64,000 bases of DNA from JANQOH01 sp965214495 (GTDB lineage Bacteria > Pseudomonadota > Alphaproteobacteria > UBA7887), in assembly GCA_965214495.1 (NCBI GenBank), contig OZ243958.1, positions 1,798,001 through 1,862,000 on the forward strand, in the 5' to 3' direction. The first letter of the stretch is position 1, and every line of letters starts with the position of its first letter. The notes under the pieces are model-generated. The model was not told the origin of the DNA and searched no databases. It saw only the letters and a list, made by a program, of their open reading frames with translations. The position numbers and the translations under genes were made by a program. Shown here piece after piece: positions 1-7,910 of this stretch.

Positions 1-20
1 CCGCTATCTCGATGCCGGGA

Positions 21-58
21 GAAAGAAGGGCCGGCCGTCGGGTGACGACCGGCCCCTG
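21..58 (-). terminator. Probable Rho-independent terminator of the PQQ dehydrogenase gene
   Basis: Read on the minus strand just after the stop codon at 78, a GC-rich hairpin (GGGCCGG pairing with CCGGCCC, extended by a short inner stem) is followed by the T-rich tract TTCTTTC. Position and shape fit an intrinsic terminator. Confidence 0.55.
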
Positions 59-77
59 AAGTTCGGTCCCTGCCCGA

Positions 78-1799
78 TCAGTCGAGGGCGAAGACCCACA
101 GGACGCCGCCGGTGGGCGTCTTGATATTGTAGTCGGTGGTCGCGTTCAGCGAATCCTCCATGCGGACCGCGTCCACGCCCCAGCCGGACTGAACGGCGAC
201 ATACTGCTTGCCGTCGATGGCGTAGGACGACGGCACCGCGGTGATGCCGGAGTTGGTGCGGAACTGCCAGAGTATCTCACCGGTCTGCGCATCGAAGGCA
301 CGGAAGTAGCGGTCCCACGTGCCGCCGCCGAACACCAGATTGCCGCCCGTGGTCAGGAGCGGCCCCCAGTTGAACGACTCGAAGTTCTGCGCCCACACTT
401 CCTCGCCGGTGTTCAGGTTCCACGCCTGCACCTCGCCGATATGGTCGGCGCCTTCCTCGAGATACATCTTGATGTCGGGGATGGGCACGCCGAGCCACAG
501 TTCGCCGGGCACGTATTCCTGCACCTCGCCGACGAGCGAGCCGCACAGGTTCTCGTTGACGGGGATGTAGAACAGGCCGGTCATCGGGTTGTAGGCTTCC
601 GGCGGCCAGTCCTTGCCGCCCCACAGCGACGGACAGAACCGGGTGAAGCGGCCGACCCGCGGCTTCTTCTCCTCGTCATAGGTCGGGCGGCCCGTCTCCG
701 GATCGATGCTCGTGAACACGTCCTGATGGACGTATTTGTAGGCGTCCACGAAGCCGATATCGGCACCGGCGCCGCGGTCGAGCACCCACAGATAGCCGTT
801 ACGGCCGGCATGGGCGAGACCGTTGATCTGCTCCCCGTCGCGCTCGAGCGGCAACAGGATCGGGGTGGAGACCTCGTCCCAGTCCCAGGAGTCGTTCCAG
901 TGGTACTGGTGGTAGCCGACGAGCTCGCCGTCGGACACGCGCACGGCGATGGCCGACGTGGTGTAGAGGTTGTCGCCGGGGTGCATGTCGCCGGTCCACG
1001 GCGCCGCATTGCCGGTGCCCCAGTAGGACACGCCGGTTTCGGGGTCGTAATTGCCGGTGAGCCAGATCGAGGCGCCGCCGTTCACCCAGTCGTCGCCTTC
1101 CCAGGTGTCATGGCCGAACTCGCCCGGTCCGGGGATGCTGTGGCGCACCCACTGGACCTCGCCGGTCGCAGCGTCGAGCGCCGTGATGTGCCCGCGGATG
1201 CCGTATTCGCCGCCCGACGTGCCGACCATGATCTTGCCTTCCGCCACCAGCGGGGCCATGGTCATGTAGTAGCCGTTCTCCCAGCTATCGGTCGCCGTGC
1301 GCCACACTTCCTCGCCGGTCATCGCGTTCAGCGCGACCACGAGGCAGTCGGTGGTGACCACATAGACGTTGTCGCCGTAGAGGCCGACACCCCGGTTGGT
1401 CGGGTGGACCTGCCACAGTTCCTCGGGGATCTCGTGCTGGAAGCGCCACATCTCGTCGCCGGTGGCGGCGTCGAGGGCGACCACCTGGTTCTGCGGCGTG
1501 GTGATGAACATCACACCGTCATTGACGATCGGCGGCGACTGATGCCCCTCGCCGACATTGGTGGAGAAAGCCCAGGCCGGCTCCAGATCCGCCACGTTGC
1601 CGGAGTTGATCTGGTCCAGCGGGCTGTATCCCCAGCCGGCATAGTTGCCGCGATACATCAACCAGTTGTGCGGCTCCGGATTGCTCAGCCGCTCGTCGGT
1701 CACGGTCGAATACTGGCCGTGCATGTCGGCCGCGGCGAGCCCCGGCAACATGAGCGCCGGCGCTATCAATCCCACTTTCAACGCTCTTCCGATAGCCAT
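78..1799 (-). CDS. PQQ-dependent alcohol dehydrogenase (quinoprotein, periplasmic)
   Basis: The 573-aa product is a quinoprotein dehydrogenase of the methanol/ethanol dehydrogenase family, which oxidises alcohols in the periplasm using PQQ and passes electrons to a cytochrome. Residues 1-24 form a signal peptide ending LAAA before DMHGQ. Several propeller blades carry the family pattern ALDAATGE..W, and WGGKDWPPEAYNP is a family signature. Around residues 303-306 the active site reads WDWD; the second Asp two residues after the catalytic Asp is the feature linked to lanthanide-dependent (XoxF-like) enzymes. There is no cytochrome c domain. The ATG at 1799 was chosen over an upstream in-frame ATG because GGGAGGA precedes it and the signal peptide starts there. 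A Rieske gene lies directly upstream on the same strand. The exact substrate cannot be told. Confidence 0.9.
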   Translation of the reverse strand: MAIGRALKVGLIAPALMLPGLAAADMHGQYSTVTDERLSNPEPHNWLMYRGNYAGWGYSPLDQINSGNVADLEPAWAFSTNVGEGHQSPPIVNDGVMFITTPQNQVVALDAATGDEMWRFQHEIPEELWQVHPTNRGVGLYGDNVYVVTTDCLVVALNAMTGEEVWRTATDSWENGYYMTMAPLVAEGKIMVGTSGGEYGIRGHITALDAATGEVQWVRHSIPGPGEFGHDTWEGDDWVNGGASIWLTGNYDPETGVSYWGTGNAAPWTGDMHPGDNLYTTSAIAVRVSDGELVGYHQYHWNDSWDWDEVSTPILLPLERDGEQINGLAHAGRNGYLWVLDRGAGADIGFVDAYKYVHQDVFTSIDPETGRPTYDEEKKPRVGRFTRFCPSLWGGKDWPPEAYNPMTGLFYIPVNENLCGSLVGEVQEYVPGELWLGVPIPDIKMYLEEGADHIGEVQAWNLNTGEEVWAQNFESFNWGPLLTTGGNLVFGGGTWDRYFRAFDAQTGEILWQFRTNSGITAVPSSYAIDGKQYVAVQSGWGVDAVRMEDSLNATTDYNIKTPTGGVLWVFALD

Positions 1800-1846
1800 C
1801 GGACGTCCTCCCTTTTGCTTGCGCTCCACGGCGCGCGGACGAAAGA

Positions 1847-2482
1847 TCAACGGGGTTTCGGCCCTCCCACTCGTCCGATGAACTCGCCGGCGACGGTCAG
1901 AAAGCCGTCGGCGACCTCCAGCGGCAGGGCCGGCAGCGGCTTGCGCGCCGGCCCCGACAGAACCCGGGCGCCGTCCCTCGGGTCGAAGTTGGTTTCGTGA
2001 CACGGACAGATGAACACGTGATCGTCGGGGTGCCAGCCGATGATCGTGCATTTCTGGTGGGTGCACACCGCCGAATAGGCGATCACGCCGTCGGCGGCGC
2101 GGGCGCGCACCTCGTCGGTATAGACGTGGTCGGCGAGTCTGAGCACCAGGATCTGGTTGAGGCGTGTGCCGTCGCGCAGCACCCCGCCCGCCGGATCGTA
2201 GGGAAAGGCGAAGGTGGGCTTGGCGGCAACCTCGATGTCGCCGGGCGCGATCGTTCGGCCCTTGCGCTCGCCGCGCGCGAAGGCGAGCCGGTCGCCCGGC
2301 TGCGGCCGCCGCCGCCTCGGATCGGTTTCCGCCGTCTGCGCCCGCGCGCTGCGCCAAGGCCGCAGGCCCAACGCCGCGGCCCAGCCCAGCAGACCGCCCA
2401 GAAAGCGCCGCCGCGCCGCACAGCCGCGGCACCGGGGGATGCGCGAGTCGCCGCTTGGGGCTGCTCGTTCCGCCATCGACAT
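1847..2482 (-). CDS. Rieske [2Fe-2S] protein with Tat-like N-terminus
   Basis: The 211-aa protein has the two Rieske cluster motifs CTHQKC and CPCHETNFD, which ligate a [2Fe-2S] cluster by two Cys and two His. The N-terminus (RRRFLGGLLGWAAALGL) looks like a twin-arginine-type export signal, so the domain should face the periplasm. It lies 47 bp upstream of the PQQ dehydrogenase on the same strand, suggesting a joint electron-transfer unit; that link is inferred. A longer in-frame ORF reaches 2896 but overlaps the next gene, so the ATG at 2482 (or 2476) is preferred. It is not a bc1 Rieske gene by context, since no cytochrome b is adjacent. Confidence 0.85.
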   Translation of the reverse strand: MSMAERAAPSGDSRIPRCRGCAARRRFLGGLLGWAAALGLRPWRSARAQTAETDPRRRRPQPGDRLAFARGERKGRTIAPGDIEVAAKPTFAFPYDPAGGVLRDGTRLNQILVLRLADHVYTDEVRARAADGVIAYSAVCTHQKCTIIGWHPDDHVFICPCHETNFDPRDGARVLSGPARKPLPALPLEVADGFLTVAGEFIGRVGGPKPR

Positions 2483-2547
2483 GAGCGAATTAAACCACCT
2501 TCGGGCGCCGCTGGCTACAGGAAACCGGAGGACGGGCAGCGGCCGGG

Positions 2548-3180
2548 TCAGGCTTCGGCCGACGGACGGGCGGAAAAGGCGGTGTGCCAGCGGTGGACGT
2601 TGGGGTAGCGCTCGGCGACGCCCATCTCGAAACGGTTTGCCATGTTGATCACGAAGAAGCCGGTGATGTCGGCGATGCTGACCTCGCCGCCGGCGATGAA
2701 CGCGTTGTCGGCGAGTTGCGGATCGAGGCGTTCGAGGAAGATGTGCAGCATTTCCTGACCGCGCTTTACCATGGCGGGCAGTTGCGGCAGGTCGGTGCGG
2801 GTACCGGGCACGACGCGCCCGGCGAACAGCGGCACGTCGTTGCGCGTCGCGTGCAGGATCGGGATGAAACCGTCGAGTTCGACGCGGCGGTTCCACATGT
2901 CGATGCGTGCTCTCTCCACCGCGCTGCGACCGAACAGCGACGGTTCGGGCTGAAGTTCCTCGAGATAGCGGCAGATCGAGATCGACTCGGCGATCACCGT
3001 GCCGTCGTCGAGTTCGAGGAAGGGCACGCAGTGGAACGGATTCATCGACGTGTAGGGCTCGGTGAACTGCGCGCCGTTGCGCACGTCGAGTTCGACGATG
3101 GGGACGGTCATGCTCTTCTCGACCAGAAACATGCGCACGCGCTTGGCGTTGGCGGCGGGTCCGAAATCGTAGAGCTTCAC
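2548..3180 (-). CDS. Glutathione S-transferase family protein
   Basis: The 210-aa product has the thioredoxin-fold N-terminal half of a GST (KLYDFGPAANAKRVRMFL, then VPFLELDDGTVIAESISICRYLEE, which holds the glutathione-contacting cis-Pro and Ser region) and an all-helical C-terminal half with IADITGFFVINMA. Family members conjugate or reduce electrophiles with glutathione in the cytoplasm. The GTG at 3180 is chosen because GAGGA stands seven bases before it and the fold begins there. Substrate unknown. Confidence 0.88.
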   Translation of the reverse strand: MKLYDFGPAANAKRVRMFLVEKSMTVPIVELDVRNGAQFTEPYTSMNPFHCVPFLELDDGTVIAESISICRYLEELQPEPSLFGRSAVERARIDMWNRRVELDGFIPILHATRNDVPLFAGRVVPGTRTDLPQLPAMVKRGQEMLHIFLERLDPQLADNAFIAGGEVSIADITGFFVINMANRFEMGVAERYPNVHRWHTAFSARPSAEA

Positions 3181-3482
3181 GATGTGGTCCTCACGTGTCG
3201 ATTGCCGACACCCGATCCTGGCGGTGACGGGCGCGAGTCTGACGTGGCAGCGCGCCGCGGTCCAGGGGGTGTGGCGGTTCCGCACAAGACGCCACCTTAC
3301 CCTACCGGTGACCATCGGGCAACGCTTGGGATCGCTCAGACTCATGCCCGGATGGGAAGGTAGACGAGAGGGTCGCAGTTCGCGCGAAAGTAACCTATTC
3401 CTCCGGCGGGATTTCAGCCCGGCACAAGGCACCCGTGTACTCTCAGCGCATGAGTTCGACGGCTCCCGACGGAGAGAACGGA
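3181..3482. other. Divergent intergenic region between GST and cas3
   Basis: These 302 bp separate the minus-strand GST gene from cas3. Nothing beyond upstream regions was recognised. Two earlier in-frame ATGs of the cas3 frame (3435, 3450) lie here. Confidence 0.5.
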
Positions 3483-6014
3483 ATGGACTTCATCTTCGAT
3501 TGGCCGGGCAAATCCGACCCCAAAGGCAACGAGCACCCGGCAGTCCTGCACATGTTGGATGTCGCGGCGTGTGCCGAACGGCTGATCGAGGGGCACACGG
3601 CATTCGCCAGACTCGCCGACACCCAGCGAAAGGCACTGGTAATCCTGGTTGCGCTGCATGACGTGGGCAAGCTATCGGAGTCCTTCCGCGCCCTGATCCG
3701 CGACAAGGAGAAGGGAGCACCGCGGCATTGGCAGCTCTCGGATTACCTGCTGTGCGGCGCTCTGGACAAACTCCTGTCAGCGCTCGGCGCCGACGAATGG
3801 GTGCGCGGCGAGTTGTACGCGGCCGTCGCCGGACATCACGGCCAGCCGCCGACGCGGGCAAGCGGGGATCGAACCGAGAGACATAGGCGGCGGCGTGCCG
3901 TCGGCAGCGGAGAGCGGGCGGCAGAGGATTGGGTCTCGATTCTGCTGGAACTGTTCCCAGGTGCATCTCTGGAAGACATGACGGTCGATACCGCCAAGGC
4001 ATTGAGTTGGGCGTTGAGCGGTCTGACCGTCGCATCGGACTGGGTGGGCTCGAACAGGGAGTGGTTTCCGTTCAGGCCGAACCAGCGCGATGTCGAAGCG
4101 GCGCTGGCGAATTCGCGCCGCCGCGCCGGCGACGCAGTGAAAGTGGCGGGTCTCGATCCGCCCCGCTCGGCGCAGGCCAACATCGGCGCGCCCATCGGAC
4201 TGACCGAACTGCGGCCGATGCAGGAGGCGGCGTTGACGGTCGCCTTGGGGGATGGGCCTCGACTCGCCGTTATCGAAGACTCCACCGGCACGGGAAAGAC
4301 CGAGGCGGCTCTGATCCTGGCGCACCGAATGATGGCGGCCGGCAAGGCGCGAGGGCTGTTCTTCGCGCTCCCCACCATGGCCACCTCCGACGCCATGTTC
4401 GAGCGCATGCGAAAGTTCGCGCCGCGGTTGTTCGACGCTCCGCCGTCGGTGGTGCTGATCCATGGCCGGGCAAAGCTGAGCCAAGCGACGCCGGGCTTGC
4501 GCGGTGCGTCATCCGACGAAACTCCGGAGGCGGACGGCACCGCGTGGCTGACGGACAACCGGCGACGGTCGCTGCTGGCGACGGTTGGTGTCGGAACAGT
4601 GGACCAGGCACTGCTCGGCGTCCTACCCACCCGATTTTCCGCGCTCAGGTTGTTCGGCTTGGCGGACAAGGTGCTGATCGTCGACGAAGCGCACAGCTAC
4701 GACCCCTATATGCAACGGGAGTTGGAGGCGTTGCTGAACATGCAGGCCCGGCTCGGCGGCTCGGTCATCCTGATGACGGCGACTCTACCGCTGGCGATGC
4801 GCCGGGCGTATGGCCGCGCGTTCCAGAAGGGCCTCTCGACGCGGCCACAAGAGCTCCGGGACACCCGAAGCTATCCCTGCCTTCATCTCGTCAGTCGCGA
4901 TGTGTCGAGCCATGCCGTCGAGCCGCTGACCGAGAGCGTTCGAACCGTCCGGGTCGCTCGGCTGCCGAACGCGAACGGAGCAATCGACCTCCTGGCCGCT
5001 TCCGACGCCTCGGCTTGCGTCTGGGTCCGGAACGCCGTCGACGACGCCATCGCGGCGGTCGAGATATTGAGACGGCGGGGAGTGAAGGCGGACCTGCTCC
5101 ATGCCCGTTTTGCCATGGTCGACCGGCTGCGCCACGAGCGAGCGGTGATGGGCCGGTTCGGAAGGAAGGGGGCCGGGCGCGAGGGCCGGGTGCTGGTCGC
5201 AACCCAGGTCGTCGAGGCGTCGCTCGACCTCGACTTCGACAAGATGATCTCCGATCTCTCACCGATCGGCTCGCTGATCCAGCGGGCGGGCAGGCTCTGG
5301 CGACATATGGATACTCGCCGAGCGGCCGATCGCCCGACTCCCGCCCCCGTCCTGCATGTGGTTTCTCCAGACCCGGACAGGGTGGAAGGGGAGGACTGGC
5401 TTCACGCGGTGCTCGGCGGGGGAGCCTGGGTCTATCGCCTCGATCACCAGTGGCTGACCGCGAGGGCGGTGTTCAGCACAGGCAAGATCGTCGCGCCAAG
5501 CGGCCTCCGTAATCTGATCGAGGCAGTGCATGGGAATCATGCGCCCGAGGTTCCAAACGTGCTCGATGGGGCGCAACGCAAGGCGGACGGCGAGGCGCGT
5601 GCGGACGCGGGGCTGGCGCGGAACAACGTGGTGGACGGATCCGCCGGTTATCTCAACGGCACCGGCGACGCGGTCGGCAACGATGCCTTGTTCCCGACCC
5701 GTCTCGGAAAGCCGCAGGTGACGATGGTGCTGGCCCGACGCGACGGCGGCCATTTGATTCCGTGGGCGGCGGAGGAAGATCCCGCGATCGCCTGGGCGCT
5801 GTCGGAGGTATCCGCCTCGCGGGCGCGGTTCGTATGCCACCTGCCGGACCAGGACCAACCGGAGATCCGTGCCGTCAAGGAATCCTGGCCCGCATGGCGG
5901 CGCAAGGCTTGCCCCATCTGCGTGGTCGACGAGGGAAGTGGCGTGATTGGCGACAGGCTCCTATATGACAAGGAACTCGGACTGAGAATTCGTTCCCCGT
6001 CAGGACGGGGATGA
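3483..6014 (+). CDS. cas3: Cas3 nuclease-helicase, type I-E
   Basis: The 843-aa protein is the Cas3 effector, recruited by Cascade to unwind and degrade target DNA. An HD nuclease domain comes first (His18, then His59-Asp60 in LHDVGKL and a later GHHG), followed by an SF2 helicase with Walker A STGTGKTEAAL near residue 266, the DEAH box VDEAHSYDPYM near 400, motif III MTATLP, and QRAGRLWRH near 600. Length and order fit I-E Cas3. The ATG at 3483 is preferred because GGAGAG precedes it and I-E Cas3 proteins begin close to the WPGKSDP stretch. The stop codon lies inside a degenerate CRISPR repeat (5990-6018). A 390-bp gap separates cas3 from casA, so it is probably a separate transcription unit. 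Confidence 0.95.
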   Translation: MDFIFDWPGKSDPKGNEHPAVLHMLDVAACAERLIEGHTAFARLADTQRKALVILVALHDVGKLSESFRALIRDKEKGAPRHWQLSDYLLCGALDKLLSALGADEWVRGELYAAVAGHHGQPPTRASGDRTERHRRRRAVGSGERAAEDWVSILLELFPGASLEDMTVDTAKALSWALSGLTVASDWVGSNREWFPFRPNQRDVEAALANSRRRAGDAVKVAGLDPPRSAQANIGAPIGLTELRPMQEAALTVALGDGPRLAVIEDSTGTGKTEAALILAHRMMAAGKARGLFFALPTMATSDAMFERMRKFAPRLFDAPPSVVLIHGRAKLSQATPGLRGASSDETPEADGTAWLTDNRRRSLLATVGVGTVDQALLGVLPTRFSALRLFGLADKVLIVDEAHSYDPYMQRELEALLNMQARLGGSVILMTATLPLAMRRAYGRAFQKGLSTRPQELRDTRSYPCLHLVSRDVSSHAVEPLTESVRTVRVARLPNANGAIDLLAASDASACVWVRNAVDDAIAAVEILRRRGVKADLLHARFAMVDRLRHERAVMGRFGRKGAGREGRVLVATQVVEASLDLDFDKMISDLSPIGSLIQRAGRLWRHMDTRRAADRPTPAPVLHVVSPDPDRVEGEDWLHAVLGGGAWVYRLDHQWLTARAVFSTGKIVAPSGLRNLIEAVHGNHAPEVPNVLDGAQRKADGEARADAGLARNNVVDGSAGYLNGTGDAVGNDALFPTRLGKPQVTMVLARRDGGHLIPWAAEEDPAIAWALSEVSASRARFVCHLPDQDQPEIRAVKESWPAWRRKACPICVVDEGSGVIGDRLLYDKELGLRIRSPSGRG

Positions 6015-6018
6015 CCCG
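5990..6018 (+). repeat. Degenerate CRISPR repeat 1, overlapping the cas3 stop codon
   Basis: It shares GTTCCCCG and CGGGGATGA with the array repeat at the same spacing. The 6-bp stem CCCCGT/ACGGGG replaces CCCCGC/GCGGGG by a compensated pair. The TGA of cas3 is at 6012-6014 within it. Confidence 0.8.
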
Positions 6019-6050
6019 GTGTGGGCGTGGTTTCGAGCGACGCCACCGAG

Positions 6051-6079
6051 CAGTTACCCGCCCCTGCGGGTTATCTATC
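6051..6079 (+). repeat. Degenerate CRISPR repeat 2
   Basis: The hairpin half is conserved (GTTACCCG, stem ACCCGC/GCGGGT with a 4-nt loop); the 3' handle is not. That fits a terminal repeat that only needs the Cas6e hairpin. Confidence 0.65.
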
Positions 6080-6106
6080 GTATCCACCGTCGCGCGTCGG
6101 TCAAAT

Positions 6107-6138
6107 GTGTGAGCGCGTTTTCGCGCAGTAAGTTGACA
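6107..6138 (+). promoter_or_regulatory. Predicted Cascade/pseudo-crRNA target over the casA promoter -35
   Basis: This 32-bp site reads GTGTGAGCG at its start against GTGTGGGCG in the pseudo-spacer. Of the first 20 positions 16 match, and the mismatches are 6, 10, 12 and 18. Cascade ignores every sixth base, and position 10 would be a U-G wobble. Matching stops after position 20. The site ends exactly at the last base of the -35 box. The adjacent PAM position reads AAT rather than the classical AAG. Confidence 0.7.
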
Positions 6139-6160
6139 AAGCCGATTGCAACGCTATATG
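6133..6160 (+). promoter_or_regulatory. Predicted sigma-70 promoter of the Cascade operon
   Basis: TTGACA (6133-6138), a 16-bp spacer and TATATG (6155-6160) form a strong-looking promoter in an AT-richer patch. A GCGCG-TTTT-CGCGC palindrome (6113-6126) sits just upstream. Transcription would start near 6167 and cover the small ORF at 6199 and casA onward. Confidence 0.7.
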
Positions 6161-6198
6161 CGAACCGCGTAGACCCCCGACTGAAGAAGGTAAACGTG

Positions 6199-6405
6199 AT
6201 GATCGACCATCGATGGCGCGCCTCCGTTCGTCCCTGGAGCGAGTTCCGAGGCTTGTTCCTCGGCTTTCAGACGCGCAGGGCGTTCTTCATGGCGGCCGTC
6301 GGCCGCTGGTTGCATCGCCGGCCACCACCGGCCGCAACGGAAACCGACCCCAGAGACCTCTCGTTCCCGCGTCCCATTCCGATCAACGACGAGGGACCAC
6401 GCTGA
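6199..6405 (+). CDS. Small basic ORF (68 aa) coupled to casA, function unknown
   Basis: An ATG at 6199 follows GAAGG at a normal ribosome-binding distance and opens a 68-aa Arg/Pro-rich frame whose TGA overlaps the casA ATG (TGATG). It lies directly downstream of the predicted operon promoter. No family was recognised and the composition is not convincing on its own. It could be a leader peptide setting casA translation, a CreT-like companion of the crRNA-like RNA, or non-coding leader. Confidence 0.35.
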   Translation: MIDHRWRASVRPWSEFRGLFLGFQTRRAFFMAAVGRWLHRRPPPAATETDPRDLSFPRPIPINDEGPR

Positions 6406-7910
6406 TGTCTTTGAATTTGTTGTCCAACCGGTGGATCCCCGCCCTTCGGAACGGGGAGAGCGTCACCATCCGTCCCGACCAGATCGCCGAGCCCGGCATG
6501 TCCGGGCCCGCTTGGCCGAGGGCGGATATCAACCTTGCCTGCCTCGAATTCCTTGTCGGGCTGGTCTCCATGGCTGACCCGCCGAAGGACGACGCCGATT
6601 GGTACTCGCGCTTCCACAAGCCCGATAGCAGCCGGCTGCGCGAGGCGCTGGCACCGTTCGCGCCCTGTTTCGCACTCGGCGGGGACGGTCCGCGCTTTCT
6701 CCAAGACCAGGAGTCCTTCGAACGCGCGGCCGAGTCCTCGGACATCGAACCCGTCGACATGCTGTTCATCGATTCGGCCGGCAGTTCGACCGAGTCGAAG
6801 AATGCGGATTTGATGGTCAAGCGCAGCCGATTCGCCTCTCTACCGCCCGGGGAAGCGGCGATGGCGCTCTATACGCTTCAGGCGTTCGCGCCCACCGGCG
6901 GACGGGGCAACCTCACCTCCATGCGCGGCGGCGGGCCGATGGCGACGCTGGTCCAGCCGTGTGATGATACAAACACCCACTTCCCGCTATGGCGACTGGT
7001 CTTCGCCAATGTCCTCACTGGATCGCCGCTTGCGGTGGAGGATGCGGACAAGGCCCTGCCCTGGCTCCGTCCGACGCGGATATCGAAGGACGGCTGTATC
7101 ACGACTTCGGACGACACGCACCCGCTGGAGGTGTTCTTCGGCATGCCCCGGCGGTTGCGGTTGGTGTTCGAGGATACGCGCGTGGTCGGCGTGGTACAGA
7201 GGCCCTACGGGACGAAATACATGGCTTGGGAGCACCCGCTGACGCCGTACTACCGGCAGCAGGAAGACACTCCGGAGTGGCTGCCGGTCCACCCGAGGCC
7301 GGGACGCCTCAGCTATCGAAACTGGCTCGGGATCATCATGAAGCCCGCCGGAGACGGCCGGGGCACGCGACGCACGGCCAGAGCGGTCCGTGAGTACGGC
7401 AACCGTTCCCGGGTGCCGGACTTCGAGCTCATCGTCGGGGGCTGGGCGATGCACAATATGAAGCCGATCGATTTTTCGCTCCACCGATATCCGGGGTTCC
7501 AAGAGCTGGACGAGGACGGCGCGGAGCGGATCCACCGACTGGTCGAGGCCGCCAATATCGCCTCGGGCGCTCTTCGCAAGGCGCTCAAGGCCGCCTGTCG
7601 ACTGGAGGGTACGTCTGTCGGTACAGCGGTCGAGTCCTTCTTCGCCGATACCGAGGCGGAGTTCGAGAGATCGGTAGGTCGCATCGTCGACGGCGAAGGC
7701 GAGGAGGTCGAGAAGCACTGGTACACGACGTTGCGGGATCGGGCGGAGCGTATGTTCGACGAGCGTGTCCTCGACGGCCTCGCCGATCGCGACATCGCGA
7801 CCGTTGAGAAGCGGGTCGTCGCTAGGCGAAACCTGGTCGCGGCGTTGGCACGACAGGTGCGCAAGGCGATGAATCTGCCCATACCCGGCAAGAAGGAGAA
7901 ACAGACGTGA
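6405..7910 (+). CDS. casA: Cascade large subunit CasA/Cse1 (Cas8e)
   Basis: The 501-aa product is Cse1, the Cascade subunit that reads the PAM and recruits Cas3. The N-terminus LNLLSNRWIPALRNGE is the family opening, and the length agrees with the 502 aa of the E. coli protein. A C-terminal helical bundle follows. The gene ends in GTGA, where the next gene starts, so the two are translationally coupled. An upstream in-frame start at 6213 was rejected because the family N-terminus begins at 6405. Confidence 0.95.
   Translation: MSLNLLSNRWIPALRNGESVTIRPDQIAEPGMSGPAWPRADINLACLEFLVGLVSMADPPKDDADWYSRFHKPDSSRLREALAPFAPCFALGGDGPRFLQDQESFERAAESSDIEPVDMLFIDSAGSSTESKNADLMVKRSRFASLPPGEAAMALYTLQAFAPTGGRGNLTSMRGGGPMATLVQPCDDTNTHFPLWRLVFANVLTGSPLAVEDADKALPWLRPTRISKDGCITTSDDTHPLEVFFGMPRRLRLVFEDTRVVGVVQRPYGTKYMAWEHPLTPYYRQQEDTPEWLPVHPRPGRLSYRNWLGIIMKPAGDGRGTRRTARAVREYGNRSRVPDFELIVGGWAMHNMKPIDFSLHRYPGFQELDEDGAERIHRLVEAANIASGALRKALKAACRLEGTSVGTAVESFFADTEAEFERSVGRIVDGEGEEVEKHWYTTLRDRAERMFDERVLDGLADRDIATVEKRVVARRNLVAALARQVRKAMNLPIPGKKEKQT

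Larger units (their letters stand above)
5990..6079 (+). ncRNA. Candidate crRNA-like cas-regulating RNA (degenerate two-repeat mini-array)
   Basis: Two degenerate copies of the CRISPR repeat start exactly 61 bp apart (5990 and 6051), the unit length of the main array, leaving a 32-nt pseudo-spacer (6019-6050). The first copy matches 22 of 29 repeat bases and keeps the 8-nt handle almost intact (ATGACCCG against ATGAACCG). The second matches 15 of the 18 bases across the hairpin. Both stems stay paired through compensatory changes (C-G to U-A in copy 1, C-G to A-U in copy 2), as if selected for Cas6e cleavage. The expected product is a 61-nt crRNA-like RNA. The pseudo-spacer matches the casA promoter at 6107. 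CreR and CreA RNAs found between cas genes are the known parallel. No clear promoter was found: a TATATG hexamer at 5962-5967 lacks a good -35, so it may be processed from cas3 mRNA. Confidence 0.75.

Noticed and set aside
5990..6079. The two hairpins as Rho-independent terminators of cas3
   Set aside because: No T-tract follows either hairpin, and the repeat identity, compensatory pairs and 61-bp spacing are better explained by a mini-CRISPR, though partial termination is not excluded.
6113..6126. GCGCG-TTTT-CGCGC palindrome as a repressor operator
   Set aside because: It lies inside the predicted Cascade target and no regulator gene or second site was seen; left as an unnamed element.
6199..6405. 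Anti-CRISPR protein
   Set aside because: No sequence evidence links the 68-codon ORF to any Acr family or to an adjacent Aca regulator; position alone is insufficient.
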